Assembly: GCA_947631485.1 (NCBI GenBank)
Contig: CANRLJ010000001.1
Span: 1 to 19,989, forward strand
DNA from: an uncultured Clostridia bacterium
GTDB lineage: Bacteria > Bacillota > Clostridia > Christensenellales > UBA1242
Reading direction: 5' to 3'
DNA length: 19,989 nt
Numbering within the stretch: the first letter of the stretch is position 1; every line of letters starts with the position of its first letter. A program made the translations under genes and the position numbers. The notes below the pieces were generated by a model that worked only from the letters and a program-made list of their open reading frames with translations, did no database searches and was not told the origin of the DNA. Below, piece by piece: positions 1 to 8,874 of this stretch.

Positions 1-40
1 TTTTTCTTCGGGTTATATCGAAGATATAATCGCGTTTGGG

Positions 41-68
41 AGTGGTTCAAATCCACTCCTCGCAACCA
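41..68 (+). other. tRNA 3'-end fragment, unit 1 (T-arm, 3' acceptor, CCA)
   Basis: The T-stem AGTGG/CCACT closes the canonical 7-nt T-loop TTCAAAT. It is followed by exactly seven acceptor bases (CCTCGCA), discriminator A, and CCA, which is perfect tRNA geometry. I could not fold an anticodon or D arm immediately upstream, and no TGCGAGG or CGCGAGG 5' acceptor strand is present, so this is a fragment and not a whole tRNA gene. The 3' end (CCNCGCA-ACCA) and T-loop resemble initiator tRNA-fMet most closely, with A72 as in the initiator C1-A72 mismatch. The parent identity is inference. Confidence 0.8.
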
Positions 69-78
69 AACTAAGAAG

Positions 79-116
79 CCCAAGTTAAACATGGTGTTTG
101 ATTTGGGTTTTTTCTT
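79..116 (+). terminator. Intrinsic terminator, unit 1
   Basis: A 13-bp stem (79-91 with 95-107, including two G-U pairs) with loop TGG is followed by TTTTTTCTT. It begins about 10 nt after the tRNA CCA, as expected at the end of a tRNA gene. Confidence 0.9.
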
Positions 117-148
117 CGGGTTATATCGAAGATATAATCGCGTTTGGG

Positions 149-176
149 AGTGGTTCAAATCCACTCCTCGCAACCA
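149..176 (+). other. tRNA 3'-end fragment, unit 2
   Basis: This copy is identical to the unit 1 fragment: T-stem AGTGG/CCACT, loop TTCAAAT, acceptor CCTCGCA, A, CCA. No 5' tRNA half precedes it. Confidence 0.8.
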
Positions 177-186
177 AACTAAGAAG

Positions 187-224
187 CCCAAGTTAAACAT
201 GGTGTTTGATTTGGGTTTTTTCTT
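187..224 (+). terminator. Intrinsic terminator, unit 2
   Basis: Exact copy of the unit 1 terminator: 13-bp stem, TGG loop, T6 tract. Confidence 0.9.
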
Positions 225-256
225 CGGGTTATATCGAAGATATAATCGCGTTTGGG

Positions 257-284
257 AGTGGTTCAAATCCACTCCTCGCAACCA
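257..284 (+). other. tRNA 3'-end fragment, unit 3
   Basis: This copy is identical to units 1 and 2 within the tRNA-like part; only the terminator stem downstream differs. Confidence 0.8.
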
Positions 285-294
285 AACTAAGAAA

Positions 295-332
295 CCTAAG
301 TTAAACATGGTGTTTGATTTGGGTTTTTTCTT
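295..332 (+). terminator. Intrinsic terminator, unit 3
   Basis: Same hairpin as units 1 and 2, but the left arm reads CCTAA instead of CCCAA. One C-G pair becomes T-G wobble, so the stem is kept. A T-tract follows. Confidence 0.88.
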
Positions 333-365
333 CGGGTTATATCGAAGATATACTCTCGTCTTGGG

Positions 366-393
366 AGTGGTTCAAATCCACTCCTCGCAACTA
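366..393 (+). other. tRNA 3'-end fragment, unit 4 (CCA changed to CTA)
   Basis: The T-arm and acceptor strand are the same as in units 1-3, but the terminal CCA reads CTA. This copy would therefore lack an encoded CCA end. The rest of the T-arm is intact. Confidence 0.78.
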
Positions 394-403
394 AACTGAG
401 AAA

Positions 404-441
404 CCTAAGTTAAACATGGTGTTTGATTTAGGTTTTTTCTT
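404..441 (+). terminator. Intrinsic terminator, unit 4
   Basis: The left arm CCTAA pairs with TTAGG on the right arm. This is the fully compensated form of the CCCAA/TTGGG pairing in units 1 and 2. The loop TGG and T6 tract are unchanged. Confidence 0.88.
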
Positions 442-453
442 CGGGTTATATCG

Positions 454-484
454 CACCACATGTTATTTGTGGTGATTTTTTCTT
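454..484 (+). terminator. Intrinsic terminator closing the array
   Basis: CACCACA (454-460) pairs with TGTGGTG (468-474) around a 7-nt loop, followed by ATTTTTTCTT. The stem sequence is unrelated to the repeat terminators. It directly follows the partial fifth repeat copy, so whatever is transcribed from the left is stopped before the next gene. Confidence 0.85.
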
Positions 485-517
485 GCCTACCAAATTTGAA
501 AATAAAAACCCAAACTG

Positions 518-546
518 TTGAAATTTAAAAATATTTATGATAAAAT
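518..546 (+). promoter_or_regulatory. Sigma-A-type promoter for the hydrolase-like gene
   Basis: The -35 TTGAAA (518-523), a 17-bp spacer and the -10 TAAAAT (541-546) each match consensus at five of six positions. The predicted start is near 553, which leaves a very short leader before the AGGGAGG ribosome binding site at 556-562. Confidence 0.7.
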
Positions 547-568
547 AATAATATTAGGGAGGATTTTG

Positions 569-1645
569 ATGGATTTTCAATATGAAGGCTTTGGCCTTGG
601 TCAAAGAGTAAAAAACGCAACAAATAATTGGATTCCGCTGAATCCAGATGTATATCTGATAAACAAACCAACAGTGCTTATGATTGGCGGAAGTGGAACG
701 GAAGGTGTTAGAAGCGCAAATGGAAATGCAAAGATAATTCAAAGTTTGCTTGACAGCACAGGCACAAACGCCGAACTTCTTTCAGTTTATTACAATGGCA
801 AAACACCAACCCCTGGCATGTTTGAATACTACACCAGAAGATTTACAAGAGATTTGTTCACTCCGCTTTTGTGCATGGGCCGCCAAAAGTTGGACACCGA
901 AACCGCTTGCAAAAACATGAGAAATTTGACAATTTTTGCTCACAGTTTGGGCGGAAAGACGGTGGAGAACATCCTTGATGAAATGTCGGTCATAATGAAG
1001 AGAGCAAACTACACAGACGAAGAAGTAAACAAAGTGCTGAAACAAATATTTGTCGTCTCCTACGGCGTGACGCTTGTTTCACCAAAAATATATTATTTAA
1101 GCGTCATTTCTCCAGCGGACGAACAGTTTGCAAACTCTGGCGAAACTTGTTGGAAGGTGTTGATTAAAAAGATAATGCGCTATAAAATGATGACGCCGGC
1201 AGAAAGACAAAATCTTCCACCAGAGGCCGTTGTCAATATGCCAGAAAAAGACATGGCGGCATTGTCTAAAATCAGTTTCCTTTTGGATTCTCCAAAACTG
1301 ATAAGAGAGTTTTATAATACAAACGAAAAATGTTATGTCATGCAAGAGGGCGACAACGAACTGCAACTTGTCACCTCGCCCCTGCGTGCCAGCCACAAAG
1401 ACCATGCCATAACCCACTTTGCGCGCACAAGCGATGGTCAGCAAAATGTGTATGCCACAAAGACGGGAGATTGCGTCAGCAAGTGTATGGCAGCGGCACT
1501 GAAATATTCAGTTGACAACTCTGCCCAAAACGCTGAAACAAAGGAACTTGTTCCTTTTGATATCGCCCAACTTAGGACAATTTTGGAACAGACGGCTCTG
1601 CCTCTGAACAGCCAGCACCTAACCACCCCACGCGAACTTCAATAG
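569..1645 (+). CDS. Orphan alpha/beta-hydrolase-like protein (358 aa)
   Basis: I do not recognise this as a named family. The start at 569 is chosen because AGGGAGG (556-562) lies 6 nt upstream; an earlier in-frame ATG at 518 overlaps the promoter. What can be seen is an A-H-S-L-G-G motif at residues 124-129, preceded by the hydrophobic strand NLTIF. This resembles the lipase/esterase nucleophile elbow G-H-S-L-G-G with Ala at the first Gly, making Ser126 a candidate nucleophile. A Gly-rich TVLMIGGSGTEG loop near residues 35-46 could be an oxyanion-hole strand-turn, and His279 or His283 could be the catalytic His. There is no signal peptide or membrane segment, so it is probably cytoplasmic. 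It is monocistronic, with its own promoter and terminator, between the tRNA-end array and gyrB. The substrate is unknown, and the hydrolase assignment rests mainly on one motif. Confidence 0.85.
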   Translation: MDFQYEGFGLGQRVKNATNNWIPLNPDVYLINKPTVLMIGGSGTEGVRSANGNAKIIQSLLDSTGTNAELLSVYYNGKTPTPGMFEYYTRRFTRDLFTPLLCMGRQKLDTETACKNMRNLTIFAHSLGGKTVENILDEMSVIMKRANYTDEEVNKVLKQIFVVSYGVTLVSPKIYYLSVISPADEQFANSGETCWKVLIKKIMRYKMMTPAERQNLPPEAVVNMPEKDMAALSKISFLLDSPKLIREFYNTNEKCYVMQEGDNELQLVTSPLRASHKDHAITHFARTSDGQQNVYATKTGDCVSKCMAAALKYSVDNSAQNAETKELVPFDIAQLRTILEQTALPLNSQHLTTPRELQ

Positions 1646-1668
1646 GAGAAATTTAACACACAAAAATC

Positions 1669-1700
1669 AAGACAAGAAACGCGATTTCTTGTCTTTTTTA
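1669..1700 (+). terminator. Intrinsic terminator after the hydrolase-like gene
   Basis: AAGACAAGAAA (1669-1679) pairs perfectly with TTTCTTGTCTT (1685-1695) over an 11-bp stem with loop CGCGA, followed by TTTT. It lies 23 nt after the TAG stop at 1643-1645. Confidence 0.9.
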
Positions 1701-1723
1701 TTTTAAAATTTTTATCAATTCGC

Positions 1724-1752
1724 TTGTGCTTTTTCCCATATTATTATATAAT
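1724..1752 (+). promoter_or_regulatory. Probable promoter for gyrB-gyrA-helD
   Basis: A consensus -10 TATAAT at 1747-1752 lies 17 bp downstream of a weak -35, TTGTGC (1724-1729). A second TATAAT at 1765-1770 lacks a recognisable -35. The whole stretch 1740-1775 is almost pure A/T. The gyrB ribosome binding site AAAGGA (1773-1778) is 12 nt from the ATG, longer than ideal. Gyrase promoters are often supercoiling-sensitive, but nothing here proves that. Confidence 0.5.
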
Positions 1753-1769
1753 ATAGTATATTTATATAA

Positions 1770-3794
<2,025 letters not shown>

Positions 3795-3894
3795 TTGAGG
3801 ACAAAGTTGACGCAGCCAAAAAGTTTAAATTTGAAAGAGGCAGAGAAAGAATAAAACAGAAGAACATGAATTTAGAAGTTGAAAGGAAGAAGAA

Positions 3895-6450
3895 ATGAGC
3901 AAAAAAGACAACGAATTAAACAGACAAAATTTGAGAGAACTTTTGGACAAAGAAAAAGTTCAGCCAATTGAGGTTGTTGGAGAACTGAAAAGGTCCTTTA
4001 TCGCCTATGCAATGGCGGTAAATGTAAGTCGTGCCATACCTGATGTTCGCGATGGACTGAAACCTGTTCACAGAAGAATCCTCTATTCTATGGGCGAACT
4101 TAACAATTTCTATGACAAGCCTCACAAGAAGAGCGCAAGAATTGTCGGCGAAGTAATGGGAAAATATCACCCACACGGCGACAGTTCCATTTATGACGCA
4201 TTGGTCAGACTTGCACAGGACTTTTCAATCCGCTATCCTCTTGTTGACGGTCACGGAAACTTTGGCTCTGTGGATGGCGACCCTGCTGCCGCAATGCGTT
4301 ACACTGAGGCAAGGCTTTCAAAGATTGCAGGATTGATGTTGCAAGACATCGAAAAAGAAACTGTTGATTTGTATCCAAACTTTGACGACACCCTAATGCA
4401 GCCAACAGTGCTTCCTTCCAGATTTCCAAACCTTTTGGTTAATGGCGCAGACGGAATTGCTGTCGGCATGGCAACAAATATTCCTCCTCACAACCTTACT
4501 GAGGTCATAAACGGCGTTCAAGCCCTGATTGACAATCCAGAAATCGACATTGATGATTTGATTAAAATCATCCCTGCCCCAGACTATCCTACAGGCGGCA
4601 TCATCATGGGAAGAACGGCAGTTAAACATGCCTACAAGACTGGTCGCGGCGGAATCCTTGTCAGAGGCAGAGCAGAAATTGAAGAAACCTCAACTGGCAG
4701 ACAGAGGATCCTCATCACCGAACTTCCTTATGGCGTGAATAAGGCTCGTTTTGTCACACAAATTGCCGATTTGGTGAAAAACAAAAAGATTGACGGCATA
4801 AGCGACCTGCGTGATGAAAGTGACCGTGACGGTCTGCGCGTTGTTGTTGACATCAAAAAAGAGGCAAACGCACAAGTTGTGTTAAATTCTCTCTACAAAC
4901 AAACAATGCTCCAGCAGAGCAGCGGCATAATCATGCTGGCACTTGTCAATGGCGAGCCAAGAGTGCTCAACCTCAAAGAGATGCTTTATTATTATTTGGA
5001 GCATCAAAAAGAAGTCACCATCAGAAAGACCAGATTTGACCTCCGAAAAGCCGAAGAACGAGAGCACATAGTAAAAGGTTTGGTTATTGCTCTTGCAAGC
5101 ATTGACGAAGTCATCAAGGTGATAAAGAGTTCTAAGGACAGGCAAGAAGCAACAGTAAATTTGACTTCAAATTTCGAATTGGATGAAATTCAAGCAAACG
5201 CCATACTTGAAATGAAACTTTCAAAACTGACAAGCCTTGAAGTTGAGAAACTGAACGAAGAATTAAAAGAACTCGACGCACAAATTGCAGACTTTAAGGA
5301 CATTTTGGAAAAGCCAGCAAGAGTGCTTAAGATTGTGAGAGATGACCTGGAAAAAGTTAAACAAGATTTTGGCGACGAAAGAAAAACTGAAATAAGCATG
5401 GATTTGGGCGGCATCGACATTGAAGATTTGATTGCCGAAGAGGATGTCATCATCTCCATGACACATATGGGCTATATCAAGCGCATGGGCACAGACGAAT
5501 ACAAATCTCAGCACCGAGGTGGAGTTGGCATCACCGCCCACAAGACCAAGGACGAGGATTTTGTGGAAAAGATGTTTGTGACCTCAACGCATGACACCCT
5601 CCTGTTCTTCACAAACCTTGGAAAAGTGTATAGCGCGAAGGCATATGAAATTCCTGAGGCACAAAGACAGGCAAAGGGCAGAGCAATAATAAATCTGTTG
5701 CAACTCAGCCTTGGCGAAAAGGTGAACACAATCATCCCTGTCAGAGGTGAAATGAAAGGAAATCTCATCATGGCGACCAAGGGCGGTTTGATTAAAAAGA
5801 CACCTCTCACCGAGTATGAAAACATAAGAAAGGTCGGAAAAATTGCCATCAAACTCAATGAGGGCGACGAACTGATCGGCGTTGACATAACAACCGGCAG
5901 AGACGACATCTTGATTGGAACTCATGAGGGCAAATGTATTCGCTTCAACGAAACAGATGTTCGTCTTGTTGGCAGAGACAGCCAAGGCGTGCGCAGCATA
6001 AAACTTGCAAGTGCTGACTTTGTTGTGGACATGGCGATTGTTCATGAAAATTCACACATTTTGACAATCTCCGAAACCGGCTATGGCAAACTTACTCCTG
6101 TTGACGAATTCAGATTGCAGCAACGCGGCGGCATGGGAATCAAGGCCGGAGCATTTACAGAAAAAACAGGCAAACTTGTTGCAATGAAACAGATTGAGGG
6201 AGACCTCGACCTGCTTGTCATAACCGACAGCGGCGTGATAATTCGCACCCCTGTTTCTGGCATAAGCAAATTTTCAAGAGTCAGCCAAGGCGTCAGAATA
6301 ATGAAACTTAAAAACGACTCCAAAATCACAAGTGTGGCTTTAACCACAAAAGAGGAAGAATCAAACGCTGACGAAACAGCAGACGAAACAACAGAAGACC
6401 TGACAGAAGAAACAATTCAAACAACGCAGGAAGAAAACCCACAAGAATAA
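3895..6450 (+). CDS. gyrA: DNA gyrase subunit A
   Basis: Breakage-reunion subunit of gyrase. The ribosome binding site AAAGG (3882-3886) is 8 nt before the ATG. The N-terminal winged-helix/tower domain starts with [24 protein letters not shown] (residues 38-61). The catalytic Tyr is Y136 in [11 protein letters not shown]. The quinolone-resistance region reads [10 protein letters not shown] (92-101); S97 and D101 match E. coli S83 and D87, so no classic resistance substitution is present. Residues near 430-500 are the long coiled coil. The C-terminal DNA-wrapping beta-pinwheel begins after about residue 500. Its GyrA-box position reads QHRGGVG (539-545), with Val where Lys or Arg is usual, and a second box-like QQRGGMG lies at 742-748. 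The protein ends in an acidic tail of about 35 residues rich in Glu, Thr and Asp. Length is 851 aa, typical for GyrA. It is followed 33 nt later by the helD-like gene, probably in the same transcript. Confidence 0.97.
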   Translation: MSKKDNELNRQNLRELLDKEKVQPIEVVGELKRSFIAYAMAVNVSRAIPDVRDGLKPVHRRILYSMGELNNFYDKPHKKSARIVGEVMGKYHPHGDSSIYDALVRLAQDFSIRYPLVDGHGNFGSVDGDPAAAMRYTEARLSKIAGLMLQDIEKETVDLYPNFDDTLMQPTVLPSRFPNLLVNGADGIAVGMATNIPPHNLTEVINGVQALIDNPEIDIDDLIKIIPAPDYPTGGIIMGRTAVKHAYKTGRGGILVRGRAEIEETSTGRQRILITELPYGVNKARFVTQIADLVKNKKIDGISDLRDESDRDGLRVVVDIKKEANAQVVLNSLYKQTMLQQSSGIIMLALVNGEPRVLNLKEMLYYYLEHQKEVTIRKTRFDLRKAEEREHIVKGLVIALASIDEVIKVIKSSKDRQEATVNLTSNFELDEIQANAILEMKLSKLTSLEVEKLNEELKELDAQIADFKDILEKPARVLKIVRDDLEKVKQDFGDERKTEISMDLGGIDIEDLIAEEDVIISMTHMGYIKRMGTDEYKSQHRGGVGITAHKTKDEDFVEKMFVTSTHDTLLFFTNLGKVYSAKAYEIPEAQRQAKGRAIINLLQLSLGEKVNTIIPVRGEMKGNLIMATKGGLIKKTPLTEYENIRKVGKIAIKLNEGDELIGVDITTGRDDILIGTHEGKCIRFNETDVRLVGRDSQGVRSIKLASADFVVDMAIVHENSHILTISETGYGKLTPVDEFRLQQRGGMGIKAGAFTEKTGKLVAMKQIEGDLDLLVITDSGVIIRTPVSGISKFSRVSQGVRIMKLKNDSKITSVALTTKEEESNADETADETTEDLTEETIQTTQEENPQE

Positions 6451-6482
6451 TCTAAACTTTATAGAATAACCAAGGAGATGTT

Positions 6483-8504
6483 ATGGACAAAAAAGTTTTA
6501 GAAGAAGAAAAAGCATATTTAAAACGCGTTTTTAATCAAATTGATGATTTAAAGCAAAAAAATGCGAAAAAAATCAAGAAAAATCAAGAAAAGATAAAAA
6601 CAAGCAAGGCTTTTTTTGCTGAAAACTTTTATGACATAAAATCCGGCAGCGACGAACTTGCAAGCGTGAATCTCCAAATAGAAAACCTAGAAAACCAAAA
6701 TCTTCTCTTTGAAAAGGAAGTCAAAAGGTTGACAAAACAATCAAACAATCCATATTTTGGACGCTTTGATTTCAAAGAGAAAAATCAGGACAAGGCAAAC
6801 CCATGCTATATTGGTCTTGGGCTTGTTCAAGAGGACGATGAAACACTCGTCTATGACTGGCGTGCTGACATCTGCTCGCTTTATTATGACGATCACATCG
6901 GCAAAAACTCCTACACCTGCCCTGACGGTGAGATTTCTGGCGATGTCACACTGAAAAGACAGTTTAAGATTGAAAACAAAAACCTGTCTTATTATATCGA
7001 CAGCAATATGATAATCAACGACGACATCTTGATGGAAACTTTGTCAAAAAACGCTTCCTCAAAGATGCACGAAATTGTCTCCACAATTCAAAAAGAACAA
7101 AACACCCTCATAAGAGCGGAGGATTTTGAAAACACAATCGTGCAAGGTGTGGCTGGCTCAGGGAAAACCTCAATAGCCATGCACAGGGTTTCATACTTAC
7201 TGTATAAATATCGCAACCAACTGAAGAGTGAGGACATACTCATACTTTCTCCATCTGAAATTTTTGCCGACTACATAAACGACGTTTTACCTTCACTTGG
7301 CGAAGAGAAACCCTTCACAACCACTTTCAATGAAATTGCAAAAAGATTGCTTGGAGAAGAGTTTGAAACGAGAGAAGCAATGCTTGAAAGAGTTATTGGC
7401 AAACAAAGGCAGGGAGATTTTGAAGATATTGCAATAAAATCGAGTTTTGAATTCCTATCTGACCTAAAAAAGTTTTTAAACAACAATATTTGCAATTTGT
7501 TTATTCCAAAGACGATGGTGTTTGGCGACATTGTAATCACAAAAGAGGAAATGTCGGACATCTATTTTAATAGGATGAAAAATCTTCCAATCTACAAGAG
7601 AATTGATGTCCTCTCTGAATTTATAACTGAAAAATTCAGCGTTCCACGCAACAGGCACGCAGACCTACAAAAACGTGCAAAAAAATTGCTCTACAACAAA
7701 TTCATCACAACTGACTTAATAAAAATCTATAATTTGTTTCTTCAAAGCCTTGAAATCAAAGAAATTGACAAAATTGGCGCATATGATGTTGCTCCAATAC
7801 TGCTTATCAAAGAAAATCTGTTTTCTCTTAAAAACAATTTCGATGCAAAATATGTCATTGTGGATGAGATGCAAGACTACACCCCATGCCACTTCTATCT
7901 GTTTGAAAAAATTTGGAAGTGCGCAAAATTGTATCTTGGCGATATAAACCAAAGCATTGACCGAACATTGCCACCAACCTATTTGAAGAATTTGGCAAGG
8001 CAGACAAAGTCAAAAATCAAATATTTGACAAAGTCCTACAGAAGCACCTTGCAAATATCCGTCTTTTCACAAAAAATTCTCGGACACCATGTTGCGGACA
8101 ATGTAAACCGAAATGGTGAAGAGGTCATGTGCTTGCGCACAAGAGACTATGCAAAGGCAATCGAAAAGATAATTGAAGAGAGACAGAATAACAAAGGAGA
8201 AAGCATTGCAATCATATGCAAGACAAATGAAGAAATAAAAGAACTTCAAAAATCTAGCCCAGAACTTAAGAAATTTAAGATTCTTTCTTCAACAAAAAGC
8301 ACAAACGCAAAGAAAATCATCACCACCCCTGCAAATGCAAAGGGAGTTGAATTTGACTGCGTCATCATACCATTTGCAACGGATGAGAATTACAAAAACG
8401 AACTTGACCGCAACCTCTTGTATGTTTCTGCAACAAGAGCATTGCACAAACTGTATTTTATAAGCACCAAATCACCAAGCAGATTTCTTGTAAAGAAGAA
8501 TTGA
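6483..8504 (+). CDS. helD: HelD-like superfamily 1 helicase (RNA polymerase-recycling family)
   Basis: The AAGGAG ribosome binding site (6472-6477) is 5 nt before the ATG. Residues 1-85 form a charged coiled coil, as in the HelD arm that enters the RNA polymerase secondary channel. The HelD-specific block follows: YFGRFDF (91-97) and LVYDWRADICSLYYD (122-136). SF1 motifs are Walker A GVAGSGKTS (222-230), Walker B VIVDEMQDY (458-466), KSYRST (517-522), KGVEFD (620-625) and LYVSATRALH (646-655). A poorly conserved insert at about 280-440 lies between the two halves of the first RecA domain, as in HelD. In Bacillus and mycobacteria HelD binds stalled RNA polymerase and releases it from DNA and RNA using ATP. 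At 673 aa this copy is about 100 residues shorter than B. subtilis HelD. The alternative, a generic UvrD/Rep helicase, is less likely because of the N-terminal block. Confidence 0.85.
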   Translation: MDKKVLEEEKAYLKRVFNQIDDLKQKNAKKIKKNQEKIKTSKAFFAENFYDIKSGSDELASVNLQIENLENQNLLFEKEVKRLTKQSNNPYFGRFDFKEKNQDKANPCYIGLGLVQEDDETLVYDWRADICSLYYDDHIGKNSYTCPDGEISGDVTLKRQFKIENKNLSYYIDSNMIINDDILMETLSKNASSKMHEIVSTIQKEQNTLIRAEDFENTIVQGVAGSGKTSIAMHRVSYLLYKYRNQLKSEDILILSPSEIFADYINDVLPSLGEEKPFTTTFNEIAKRLLGEEFETREAMLERVIGKQRQGDFEDIAIKSSFEFLSDLKKFLNNNICNLFIPKTMVFGDIVITKEEMSDIYFNRMKNLPIYKRIDVLSEFITEKFSVPRNRHADLQKRAKKLLYNKFITTDLIKIYNLFLQSLEIKEIDKIGAYDVAPILLIKENLFSLKNNFDAKYVIVDEMQDYTPCHFYLFEKIWKCAKLYLGDINQSIDRTLPPTYLKNLARQTKSKIKYLTKSYRSTLQISVFSQKILGHHVADNVNRNGEEVMCLRTRDYAKAIEKIIEERQNNKGESIAIICKTNEEIKELQKSSPELKKFKILSSTKSTNAKKIITTPANAKGVEFDCVIIPFATDENYKNELDRNLLYVSATRALHKLYFISTKSPSRFLVKKN

Positions 8505-8667
8505 ATTTATATACATTAAAAACAAAAGTAATCCAAGTTAAATCTTTTGATATGCAAAATTTTTCAAAAAGATTGGCTTCTACAAAAATCGTCACCAAAG
8601 CCCGAATTCAAAAATAATGCGTTTATATTCAAAAAATTTAACTCAGATTGGGCGGACAAGCAAAAAT

Positions 8668-8697
8668 CTATCCACAAAAATGTGGAAATGTGGATAA
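8668..8697. promoter_or_regulatory. DnaA-box pair (left)
   Basis: CTATCCACA at 8668-8676 is one mismatch from TTATCCACA on the + strand. TGTGGATAA at 8689-8697 is a perfect box on the - strand. Between them, TGTGG at 8681-8685 makes an inverted repeat, CCACA-AAAA-TGTGG (8672-8685). Confidence 0.65.
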
Positions 8698-8774
8698 CTC
8701 ATGTGGTTTTCCTAGGTTTTTGACCCAAAACGGCAATTTGTATATTCATAAATTGTCATGAATAAATATAAATT

Positions 8775-8804
8775 TGTGGATAAGTGGACATTGTCTGTGC
8801 ACAA
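8775..8804. promoter_or_regulatory. DnaA-box pair (right)
   Basis: TGTGGATAA at 8775-8783 is a perfect - strand box, 86 bp from the perfect box at 8689. TGTGCACAA at 8796-8804 is a weaker match, one base from the TTATNCACA form when read on the - strand. It falls in the spacer of the upstream hisS promoter candidate. Confidence 0.6.
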
Positions 8805-8812
8805 CTTATAAT
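8785..8812 (+). promoter_or_regulatory. Candidate upstream promoter of hisS
   Basis: TGGACA (8785-8790), a 16-bp spacer and the perfect -10 TATAAT (8807-8812). It overlaps the right-hand DnaA-box pair, so bound DnaA could compete with RNA polymerase here. Confidence 0.5.
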
Positions 8813-8822
8813 AGGTATATGC

Positions 8823-8852
8823 TTGACAAAATGCCGAAATTTATATTACAAT
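8823..8852 (+). promoter_or_regulatory. Candidate proximal promoter of hisS
   Basis: A perfect -35 TTGACA (8823-8828), an 18-bp spacer and the -10 TACAAT (8847-8852). The predicted start near 8859 leaves only a ribosome binding site before the ATG, so there is no room for a T-box leader from this promoter. Confidence 0.65.
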
Positions 8853-8874
8853 GTCAAATAAAAAGGAATAAATT

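Larger units (their letters stand above)
1..453 (+). repeat. Tandem array of 108-bp units (tRNA 3' end + terminator)
   Basis: Four full units start at 1, 109, 217 and 325, and a fifth partial copy covers 434-453. The period is 108 bp for the first three and 109 bp for the fourth. Units 1 and 2 are identical across the visible sequence. Unit 3 differs at a few bases near its terminator. Unit 4 is the most diverged: it has one inserted base after the TATACT hexamer and CTA in place of CCA. Each unit contains, in order, an AT-rich hairpin (TTATATC-GAA-GATATAA), a TATAAT hexamer, a tRNA T-arm with 3' acceptor strand and CCA, and a 13-bp terminator hairpin with a T-tract. The left edge of the array is cut by the window start, so the copy number and any intact parental tRNA upstream are unknown. 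There is no protein gene in 1-568. Confidence 0.95.
8505..8874. other. Gene-free 370-bp region with DnaA boxes and hisS promoters
   Basis: No coding frame is supportable here. The left part (8505-8660) is A/T-rich. It contains an imperfect inverted repeat, AATCTTTTGA (8541-8550) with TCAAAAAGATT (8564-8574), without a T-tract, so no convincing terminator for helD is visible. The middle holds two perfect DnaA boxes, near-boxes, and an AT-rich palindrome TATTCAT/ATGAATA (8743-8764). The right part holds two overlapping promoter candidates for hisS. DnaA-box density suggests a replication-initiation or DnaA-regulated element. Confidence 0.75.

Noticed and set aside
1..76. Complete tRNA or tmRNA 3' end
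   Set aside because: No anticodon arm or variable arm can be folded upstream of the T-arm, no matching 5' acceptor strand is present, and the tmRNA-typical GGAC context is absent.
91..399. 102-aa open frame on the + strand with a 36-residue repeat
   Set aside because: It exists only because 108 bp is divisible by three. It lacks a ribosome binding site and runs through tRNA fragments and terminators.
1..453. CRISPR array
   Set aside because: The units are contiguous identical 108-bp copies with no unique spacers, and there are no cas genes.
518..568. N-terminal extension of the hydrolase-like gene from the ATG at 518
   Set aside because: It overlaps the -35 and -10 elements and has no ribosome binding site; the ATG at 569 has AGGGAGG.
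4168..4197. Quinolone-resistance mutation in gyrA
   Set aside because: The key positions read Ser97 and Asp101, the sensitive wild-type residues.
8541..8574. Terminator after the helD-like gene
   Set aside because: The inverted repeat is imperfect, AT-only at its core and not followed by a T-tract; at most a weak structure.
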